From Nannocystis punicea (GTDB lineage: Bacteria; Myxococcota_A; Polyangia; Nannocystales; Nannocystaceae): a stretch of DNA of 64,000 nucleotides. Shown piece after piece: positions 58,342-64,000 of this stretch. Position numbers and translations under genes: made by a program. Position 1 is the first letter of the stretch, and each line of letters begins with the position of its first letter. Below the pieces are notes generated by a model. That model saw nothing but the letters and a program-made list of their open reading frames with translations. It had not been told where the DNA came from and did no database searches. The stretch spans positions 4,402,001 to 4,466,000 of the forward strand of contig NZ_CP114040.1 in assembly GCF_026965555.1 (NCBI RefSeq), written 5' to 3'.

Positions 58342-59580
58342 GTGACGAGCGTCTCGCGGCCGATCGCGGCGGCGGCTCCGTGGGCGGAGTCGATGTTCTC
58401 GTTCGGCGTCACCGGCACCAACGGCAAGACGTCGACGACGTGGATGATCGCGGCGGCGGTGCGGGCGGCCGGGCTGTCGGCGCTGCGGGTGTCGACCCTC
58501 GGGGTGGCGTTCGACGACGAGGTGTGGCCGCGCGGCAAGCGGTTCGCCGACTTCGTCGCCACGCTCGCGCGGGCGAACGAGCGCGGGGCGAGGCACGCGG
58601 TGATCGAGACGACCAGCCACGCGCTGGCGCAGGGCTACGCGCGCAGCTGGCGGTTCGACCTCGGAGTGTTCACGAACCTGTCGGTCGACCACTTCGGCAC
58701 GCACGGCAGCTGGGAGCACTACCTGGCGGCCAAGGCCCAGCTGTTCATGCACCTGGGCCCCGGGCGCACCGCGGTGCTCAACGCGGCCGACAAGCACGCG
58801 CTGTTCGTCGACCAGGCGATCCCGGCCGACGTCGGGCGGCGATGGTTCGCGTCGCCGGGCCGCGGGCCTCGCTTGCGAGAGGCGGACCTCGAGGCCGAGA
58901 CGATCGAGGTGCGGGCGACCGGGACGCGGGTAGTGCTGCGGCCGTCGGCGGCCGCGGCGGCGCTCGGCGGGGTGCTCACGACTCGCATGGTCGGCGAGGT
59001 GTTCGCCGAGAACGCGCTGGCGGCCGCGCTCGCGGGGCTCTCGGCCGGGTTGCCGGGCGAGGCGGTGGCGCGAGGCATCGCCGGGTGTCCGGTGGTGCCG
59101 GGACGCTTCGAGGTGCTGGCCCACGGCGAGGGTCGAGCGACGATCGCCGTCGACTACGCGCACTCGCCCGACGCCCTGGCGCACACGTGCGCGACTGCGC
59201 GGCGGCTCGCGGGGGCGGAGGGCCGGGTCTTCGTGGTGTTCGGCGCGGGCGGCGGCTCGACGCCGGAGAAGCGGGCGCCGATGGGCGCGGCCGTCGGAGC
59301 GCTGGCCGACGTGGCGGTGGTGACGAGCGACAATCCGCGCGACGAGGAGCCCGCCGCGATCGCGGCGGCCGTGGTCGAGGGGCTACAGGGCGGGCGCGCG
59401 ACGTGGACGATCGAGCTCGACCGCGGGCGGGCGATCGCGGCGGCGATCGCAGCGGCGCGCGCGGGCGACGTGGTGGTGATCGCGGGCAAGGGCCACGAGG
59501 AGGGGCAGACGGCGCGCGGACAGACGCGGCCGTTCTCCGATGTGGCCGAGGTGCGCCGGCTCGTCGGCGACGATCGCTGA
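58342..59580 (+). CDS. Mur ligase family protein lacking the N-terminal domain (MurE-like)
   Basis: 412 residues from GTG 58342; real MurE enzymes are ~490. The central ATPase starts almost at once (GVTGTNGKTSTTWMI at about residue 24), so the UDP-MurNAc-binding N-terminal domain is missing. The rest is complete: TTSHALAQGYARSWRFDLG, NLSVDHFGTHGSWEHYLAAK, VDYAHSPDAL, and SDNPRDEEP, which equals the DNPR diaminopimelate motif of MurE, then GKGHEEGQ. It may be a paralogue acting on another peptide or a muropeptide-recycling-like ligase; it is unlikely to be the essential MurE. It lies downstream of trpF on the same strand. Confidence 0.82.
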   Translation: MTSVSRPIAAAAPWAESMFSFGVTGTNGKTSTTWMIAAAVRAAGLSALRVSTLGVAFDDEVWPRGKRFADFVATLARANERGARHAVIETTSHALAQGYARSWRFDLGVFTNLSVDHFGTHGSWEHYLAAKAQLFMHLGPGRTAVLNAADKHALFVDQAIPADVGRRWFASPGRGPRLREADLEAETIEVRATGTRVVLRPSAAAAALGGVLTTRMVGEVFAENALAAALAGLSAGLPGEAVARGIAGCPVVPGRFEVLAHGEGRATIAVDYAHSPDALAHTCATARRLAGAEGRVFVVFGAGGGSTPEKRAPMGAAVGALADVAVVTSDNPRDEEPAAIAAAVVEGLQGGRATWTIELDRGRAIAAAIAAARAGDVVVIAGKGHEEGQTARGQTRPFSDVAEVRRLVGDDR

Positions 59581-59622
59581 ACGGGCAGGTTAATGATCCA
59601 CGGACCGATCGGACATGTTTTT

Positions 59623-59858
59623 GAGGGCATGCCCTCGAACGCCCGAGAGCCGTGCGGTGGGCTCGCCGCGGACGGCGTGCGGTCTGGAGCGCGTGCGGGG
59701 ATCGGGAGCGAGTTCGACGCTGCGACCGGCGGGTCGGGCGGTCGCGTGAATGGATGAAGAGACATGTCACGATGGACATGTCCTCGGGTCGTCCCAAGCG
59801 GCCTCGGCGTGGCCGGCGGGCCGACTGGTCGCGGGGACATGTAGCGAGGGACATGTCC
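59623..59858. repeat. Hairpin element cluster between convergent genes
   Basis: GAGGGCATGCCCTC (59623-59636, perfect), GACATGTC at 59761 and 59775 with core GGACATGTCC at 59774-59783, and a pair of ACATGT sites ending in GGACATGTCC at 59849-59858. They are spread over the 293-base gap 59581-59873 between the MurE-like and LDLa genes. No gene is seen in the gap. Confidence 0.8.
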
Positions 59859-59873
59859 ATTCTTCGAGAGATT

Positions 59874-60485
59874 TCAGCAGTCGGCTTCGTCGGAGCCGTC
59901 GGGGCAGTCCTCGGCCGTGTCGCACTTCCAGGTCGCCGGGATCTCGGTGCCGTTGGTGCAGGTGAAGGCCTCGAGGCCGCAGCCGGTGACCTCGTCGGAG
60001 TTGTCGACGCAGTCGGGGACCTCGTCGCAGGCCCAGGTGCTGGGGATCTCCTTCTTGTCGCCGTTGCAGGTGAAGGCCTCGATGCCGCAGCCGGTGACCT
60101 CGTCGGAGCCGTCCGGACAGTCGGGGTTCTCGTCGCAGACCCACGCGGGGTTGTCGAGCGCGGTGCCGTCGCTGCAGACGAAGCCCTCGCCGGTGGTGCC
60201 TGCAGTGGTGCCCGCGGTGGCGTCGGTGGTGCCGGTCGTGGGGACGTCGGTGGTGGTCGGCGCGCTGGTGCCGGGGTCCGTCTCGGTGGTGTCGTTCGAG
60301 TCGACGCCGGTGCCGGTGGTGGTCGCGTCGTCGGTGGTGCCGGAGGTGCTCGTCGTCGTCGTCGTCTCGGGGCCGAGGTTGGTGTCGGTGAAGCCGTTCC
60401 CGAGGTTGATCGTGCAACCGGCCGCAGCCGCGCCCTGGCTCATGAGAGCGGCGACGGACAAGAATTTGGCGAGGTCGATGTTCAT
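59874..60485 (-). CDS. Lipoprotein with three LDL-receptor class A repeats
   Basis: 203 residues from ATG 60485. The signal has a lipobox-like AAAAGC end. A ~75-residue Thr/Asp/Gly-rich linker (probably extended) leads to three LDLa modules at ~100-203: the ends read CPDGSDEVTGC, CVDNSDEVTGC and CPDGSDEADC, each with the calcium-cage DxxDxSDE-type acids and six-Cys spacing. LDLa repeats are chiefly eukaryotic ligand-binding modules. It is a surface protein, perhaps for adhesion to or recognition of prey or other cells. It is followed upstream by the Spo0M-like gene, 79 bases away, on the same strand. Confidence 0.83.
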   Translation of the reverse strand: MNIDLAKFLSVAALMSQGAAAAGCTINLGNGFTDTNLGPETTTTTSTSGTTDDATTTGTGVDSNDTTETDPGTSAPTTTDVPTTGTTDATAGTTAGTTGEGFVCSDGTALDNPAWVCDENPDCPDGSDEVTGCGIEAFTCNGDKKEIPSTWACDEVPDCVDNSDEVTGCGLEAFTCTNGTEIPATWKCDTAEDCPDGSDEADC

Positions 60486-60564
60486 CGTGCCGGCGAATGT
60501 GCCACGGGCCGGCGCGCAGGGGCGCGCCCGGCCGGTGAGCAGCACGGAGCAGCGAGCGCGCGGA

Positions 60565-61065
60565 TCAGGCCGGCGCGAGGCGAACGGTGACCTCTGCGCT
60601 CGGGTCGAACGGCGAGCCCTTGACGTCGGCGATGCATTTGACGACGAGCCGCACCCGCGGGTCACGCGTGGCGGCGTTGGGGTCGGGGAAGCCGTTGCGC
60701 GCGAGGATGCCGGCGAGGTCGACGTCGCTCACCATCCACGGCTGGGTGATGACCTGCCCGGGCTTGAGGTCGCACGGCATCTTGAGGCAGCTGTCCGAGT
60801 AGCTGACGTTCGGATCGGGATCCTTCTCGGCGCGGGCGAGGTTCGGCGAGTCGACGTCGTCCTTCTTGATGTACAGCCAGACCTCGTACTTGGTCGCGAG
60901 CAAGGTGCACTCCTGCTGCGCGGTGATCACCATGGTGCCCTTGAGCACCGAGTCGGTGACCGGAAAGGTGGCGGTCTCCGCCGGTTGACGCTCGATGACG
61001 GTGATGGCGACGCTCGCCATGTTCTTGCCGCCGAGGAACTGCTTGGCCTTGTCGAAGAATCCCAT
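60565..61065 (-). CDS. Spo0M/arrestin-fold-like protein
   Basis: 166 residues from ATG 61065 (MGFFDKAKQFLGG). The start resembles sporulation-control protein Spo0M (short amphipathic helix followed by an arrestin-like beta sandwich; VFPVTDSVLKGTMVITAQQ-type strands), and FPVTDSVLKG and YEVWLYIKKDD fit alternating strands. The match is weak and the protein lacks clear functional residues. No signal peptide. It may be part of a two-gene unit with the LDLa lipoprotein. The function is open. Confidence 0.5.
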   Translation of the reverse strand: MGFFDKAKQFLGGKNMASVAITVIERQPAETATFPVTDSVLKGTMVITAQQECTLLATKYEVWLYIKKDDVDSPNLARAEKDPDPNVSYSDSCLKMPCDLKPGQVITQPWMVSDVDLAGILARNGFPDPNAATRDPRVRLVVKCIADVKGSPFDPSAEVTVRLAPA

Positions 61066-61207
61066 GCGACGAGGCGTACCACGTCCGCGCCTCGGCGAGA
61101 CGAATCCGCGCAGCGACCGGCCGACTCGAACGAGTGCCCTCGACGCTCGCGGCGAGCGACCCACCTCGACCGACGAGGGGGGCCGCACCCGCGGAGGTGC
61201 CCGAGAC

Positions 61208-62293
61208 TCAGCCGACAGCCACCTGGATCGGCGGGGCGTAGGCGGAGGACCGATCGCTGACGGCCGCGCCGTGGAGGGAGGCCTGGTAGCGGTCGCCGAA
61301 CATCGTGTACGGGGTGGTGGCGGGCGGCGTGCTGGCCTCGTCGAGGCGGCGCAGGAGCTCGGGCGGCAGGCGGAAGTCGAGTGCGCCGAGGTTGTCCTCG
61401 AGCTGCTCGGGCCGGGTGGCGCCGACGATCACCGAGGTGACGCCCGGACGCGTGAGCACCCACTGCAGCGCGACCTGGGCCATGCTGCGTCCGAGCTCGC
61501 CGGCGACTGCCTCGAGCTCGCCGACGATCTTCCAGTTGCGCTCGGTGAAGAGGCTGAGCGACTTGCCGGCGCCGGTGGCGAGCCGGCCCGCGTCGCCGTC
61601 GCTGTTCGGGCGGTACTTGCCCGACAGGAGGCCGCTGGCCAGCGGACTCCAGGCGGTGATGCCCATGCCGAGGTTGGTGGCGAGCGAGGTGAACTCGGCC
61701 TCGATGCCGCGCTCGACCAGCGAGTACTGCAGCTGCAAGTTGACGATCGGGGCGAGGGCGTGCGCCTCGGCGTAGGTCTGCACCCGCGCGGCGTACCAGG
61801 CGGGGACGTCGGACAGGCCGGCGTAGCGGATCTTGCCGGCCCGCACGAGGTCGTCGAAGGCGCGCGCGACCTCCTCGGCCGGGGTGATCCGATCCCAGGT
61901 GTGCAGCAGGTAGAGGTCGAGGTAGTCGGTCCGCAGCCGCTTCAGCGAGGCCTCGACGGCGCGGATCATGTTCTTGCGGCCGTTGCCGCCGGCGTTGGGA
62001 TCGCGCTCGGAGAGGTTGTAGCTGTACTTGCTGGTGAGCACGAGGCGATCGCGGCCGCCGTCGGCGATGAACTCGCCGAGCAGCGACTCGCTGGTGCCGC
62101 GCTGGTACAGATCGGCGGTGTCGATGAAGTTGCCCCCGGCGGCCAGGTAGCGGTCGAACACGGCGCGCGCGGCCTCCTTGCTCGAGCCCCAGGCGCCGTA
62201 CGGGCCGTCGATGCCGAAGGTCATGGTGCCGAGCGCGAACGGGCTGACCCGCAGGCCGGAGCGGCCGAGCAGGTAGTACTGATCGAGAGACAT
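61208..62293 (-). CDS. Aldo/keto reductase
   Basis: 361 residues. AKR tetrad: Asp and Tyr in FIDTADLYQRGTSE, Lys in LTSKYSYN, His in LLHTWDRI; C-terminal NADPH-binding region VIVGATRPEQLEDNLGALD. The GRSGLRVSPFALGTMTFG start places it in the YajO/AKR11-13 type. It should reduce aldehydes or ketones with NADPH. A TetR gene lies directly upstream on the same strand, and an operator-like site (62353-62368) precedes this gene by about 60 bases, so it is probably repressed by that regulator and induced by a substrate. Confidence 0.9.
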   Translation of the reverse strand: MSLDQYYLLGRSGLRVSPFALGTMTFGIDGPYGAWGSSKEAARAVFDRYLAAGGNFIDTADLYQRGTSESLLGEFIADGGRDRLVLTSKYSYNLSERDPNAGGNGRKNMIRAVEASLKRLRTDYLDLYLLHTWDRITPAEEVARAFDDLVRAGKIRYAGLSDVPAWYAARVQTYAEAHALAPIVNLQLQYSLVERGIEAEFTSLATNLGMGITAWSPLASGLLSGKYRPNSDGDAGRLATGAGKSLSLFTERNWKIVGELEAVAGELGRSMAQVALQWVLTRPGVTSVIVGATRPEQLEDNLGALDFRLPPELLRRLDEASTPPATTPYTMFGDRYQASLHGAAVSDRSSAYAPPIQVAVG

Positions 62294-62352
62294 GACAAAA
62301 CACTCCTGTCGGCGACGGCCACAGGCGGCGCGTCGCGGGTTGTCACGAATTG

Positions 62353-62368
62353 TGGACTACGCAGTCAA
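62353..62368. promoter_or_regulatory. Putative TetR operator ahead of the aldo/keto reductase gene
   Basis: TGGACTACGCAGTCAA matches 13 of 16 bases of the palindrome at 62988-63003 (both read leftward) and overlaps the TetR stop codon, 60 bases before ATG 62293. Confidence 0.6.
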
Positions 62369-62967
62369 GAACTTGCGGAGGGCGGCGAGGCCTTCAGGGC
62401 GGCGATCGCGAAGCCGGCGACGGCCCGCAACGCCTCGGGGGTAGCGCCGGTGCGGGCGCTGATCCGCAGGCCCTGCAGGGTGGTCAAGAGGAAGCGGCCG
62501 GCGCTGCGCTCGTCGACGTGCGGGCCGACCTCGCCGCGGCGCTTGGCCTCGGCGACCATGCGCTCGAACGCGGCCTCGCACACGGCGGTGGCGCTGCGCG
62601 CGAGCAGGACGACGTCGGGGTCGCGCCGGGCCATCTCGACGATCGACTGGATCCCCAGGCAGCCGCGCGCACGCGCCTCCGGGGCCTCGCCGGCGACGCC
62701 GAGCAGGATGTCCTCGATCGCGCCGAGCGGCGAGGCGACCGCCCGCAGCCGGTCGAGCAGGGCGGCGCCCTGGCGCGCCTGGTAGCGCTCGAGCGCGGCG
62801 AGGTAGAGGCCGTGCTTGTCGCCGAAGGCGGCGTACATGCTCTGCCGCCCGATGCCCATGGCCTGCAGCAGCTGCTCGGTGGAGGTGGCCTCGTAGCCGT
62901 GCTCCCAGAACACGGCCATGGCCCGCTCGATGGCTTCGTCTCGATCGAACTCGCGGGGGCGGGGCAC
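62365..62967 (-). CDS. TetR/AcrR family transcriptional regulator
   Basis: 200 residues from GTG 62967 (PRPREFDRDEAIERAM); an upstream TTG at 63003 is rejected because it lies inside the operator-like palindrome. N-terminal HTH: AMAVFWEHGYEATSTEQLLQAMGIGRQSMYAAFGDKHGLY. The C-terminal ligand domain is helical (GCLGIQSIVEMARRD) as in the LmrA/YxaF-type group. It probably represses itself and the downstream aldo/keto reductase gene (72 bases away), through the two matching palindromes. Confidence 0.92.
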   Translation of the reverse strand: MPRPREFDRDEAIERAMAVFWEHGYEATSTEQLLQAMGIGRQSMYAAFGDKHGLYLAALERYQARQGAALLDRLRAVASPLGAIEDILLGVAGEAPEARARGCLGIQSIVEMARRDPDVVLLARSATAVCEAAFERMVAEAKRRGEVGPHVDERSAGRFLLTTLQGLRISARTGATPEALRAVAGFAIAALKASPPSASS

Positions 62968-62987
62968 GGAGAGAAAACTAGTCGTTC

Positions 62988-63003
62988 TTGACTGCGCTGT
63001 CAA
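62988..63003. promoter_or_regulatory. Putative TetR operator ahead of tetR
   Basis: TTGACTGCGCTGTCAA: half-sites TTGAC and GTCAA around GCGC, 20 bases before the GTG start, directly over the likely promoter in an AT-rich patch (63001-63011). Confidence 0.65.
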
Positions 63004-63139
63004 AAATAAATGTCAGCGGTGCGGCAAATGCGCGAGGCGAGAAAGGCGCAAGGGTAGAGGTGATGGCGGCGCCGTTCGACGGCCGCTGCAGACATTGAAC
63101 GATGCGGGCCCGCGACGAGGACGGACGCGCGGCGAGGCG

Positions 63140-64000
63140 TCAGCGCGGTGACGCGGGGCCGGGGCGGAACGAATCGACGAAGCGGCGCAGCTCGTCGGCG
63201 AGTTCGCGGGCTCGCGCGCGTGGGGCTTCGGCGACGACGACGCAGGTGGCGTCACCGACGGCGACGACGCGGACGAGGCCGTGGGCGTCGTCGGTGGTGA
63301 GGGTGCCTTCGAGGCCGGCGGCGCCGTCGACCTCGATCGCGCGCACGCCCGCGAGGTGCATCATGTCGGCGATCCCCCGCACCTCGTCGGCGGCGGTCCG
63401 ACCGGCGATCGGGCGCGCGCGGGCGCTGCAGGAGACGAGCCGCGAGGCGTGGCCCGCCTGCTTGAGCGCGAGGATCCGGGTGGCCATCGCCACGCCGTCG
63501 GCGGCGGTGAAGTTCTGCCGCTGCGCGTTGGGCCGCTGGGGAAAGACGGCGGAGAAGCCGGCGTCGGGGAAGGCCCAGCGGACCTGCGCGCCCTCGCGTC
63601 CGACCTCGACCGGGTCGACGGCGCCGGCCGCGACCGCGGCGAGCACGGCCTCCTGCTGCTCGGCGTGCTCGCGCAGCTCCTCGGCCAGCGCGTCGACGCG
63701 GGCGTGCGGCTCGCGATCGGGGGCGAAGGCGGTGCGCAGCGCGGCGAGATCGGCGGGAGCCACGGCGGCGGCCTCGAGGCGATCGGCGAGGTCGAGGATC
63801 CGGTCGCGCTCCTCGGGGAGGAACCACGGGGCGACTGTGTCGGCGAGCGGGACGAGGGTGGCGGCGGCGAACGCCGGGGCGATGACGTCGGGGAGCGCGA
63901 GGGCGCTGGCGAGGACGTCGTGGACACCGCGCGCGAGGTGAAAGCGGGCGCCGACGAAGGCGCTGCGGGCGGCATCGTCGGCGGCGAGCCGATCGACGCG
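63140..64000 (-). CDS. Unknown protein, N-terminus beyond window
   Basis: The leftward frame is open from base 64000 to the stop at 63140 (286 residues visible). It is Ala/Arg/Asp-rich and helical (RILDLADRLEAAAVAPADLAAL, LAEELREHAEQQEAVLAAV), with VRWAFPDAGFSAVFPQRPNAQRQNF and, toward the C-terminus, a compact alpha/beta region ending FVDSFRPGPASPR. The last part resembles the small FxxS-type domains that follow substrate-binding regions in myxobacterial hypothetical proteins. I cannot name a family. The visible part has no signal or transmembrane helix; GTG 63763 is an internal codon rather than a required start. Confidence 0.6.
   Translation of the reverse strand, partial: RVDRLAADDAARSAFVGARFHLARGVHDVLASALALPDVIAPAFAAATLVPLADTVAPWFLPEERDRILDLADRLEAAAVAPADLAALRTAFAPDREPHARVDALAEELREHAEQQEAVLAAVAAGAVDPVEVGREGAQVRWAFPDAGFSAVFPQRPNAQRQNFTAADGVAMATRILALKQAGHASRLVSCSARARPIAGRTAADEVRGIADMMHLAGVRAIEVDGAAGLEGTLTTDDAHGLVRVVAVGDATCVVVAEAPRARARELADELRRFVDSFRPGPASPR

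Noticed and set aside
62968..63003. TetR start at TTG 63003
   Set aside because: It falls within the palindromic operator, and GTG 62967 begins the usual short N-terminus before the HTH.

Overview
The window is very GC-rich (about 72% by eye) chromosomal DNA of a predatory-type myxobacterium, probably Nannocystineae (Nannocystis-like). The evidence is three large eukaryote-like Ser/Thr kinases, a GAF/sigma-54 activator, a trypsin with a MYXO-CTERM-like tail, and many lipoproteins with Thr/Gly/Asp-rich linkers plus Cys-rich, LDLa or DUF4215-type modules. Both ends cut genes. I see no tRNA, rRNA, CRISPR array, prophage or transposase gene.

Layout. 1-4.6 kb: leftward operon of a degenerate HAD-IB protein, a fatty acyl-CoA reductase, a second reductase and a pyruvyl-transferase-like protein. 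4.9-6.3 kb: mqnB-mqnD of the futalosine menaquinone route. 6.5-14.3 kb: ABC ATPase, YgiQ-type radical SAM protein, secreted trypsin, EEP-family enzyme and lipoproteins. 14.6-19 kb: SPFH protein, sigma-54 activator, Cys-rich lipoprotein. 19.3-22.4 kb: roadblock-like protein, divergent toxin-antitoxin remnant, ung and an M17 aminopeptidase. 22.6-27.2 kb: kinase with PEGA domain, TPR protein, substrate-binding lipoprotein. 27.4-35.3 kb: acyl-CoA dehydrogenase, RluE, second kinase overlapping mtaB, unknown gene, metallo-hydrolase. 35.7-38.5 kb: three-subunit sarcosine/opine-oxidase-like flavoenzyme. 38.8-43.2 kb: YggS, repeat-bearing secreted protein, Maf, Cys-rich lipoprotein. 43.4-49.2 kb: leftward operon glyA-KS-CLF-dehydratase-FabG-FAD halogenase-like, resembling the core of an aryl-polyene pathway. 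49.4-59.6 kb: TPR kinase, unknown gene, trpE-G-D-C-F, short MurE-like ligase. 59.9-64 kb: LDLa lipoprotein, Spo0M-like protein, aldo/keto reductase with its TetR regulator, and a cut-off gene.

The most unusual feature is a dispersed family of short palindromes built from the half-site CATGTCC/CCTGTCC and its complement. They occur as 18-20-base hairpins (arm, four-base loop, arm) or as perfect palindromes centred on GGACATGTCC. By hand I count eight exact TGTCC-N4-GGACA and eight exact GGACATGTCC sites, each about 0.05 expected. They form arrays in five of the seven gene-sized convergent gaps and also lie in frame, in all three frames, inside about a dozen or more protein-coding genes. This resembles REP or Rickettsia palindromic elements; I do not know of a description in this lineage.
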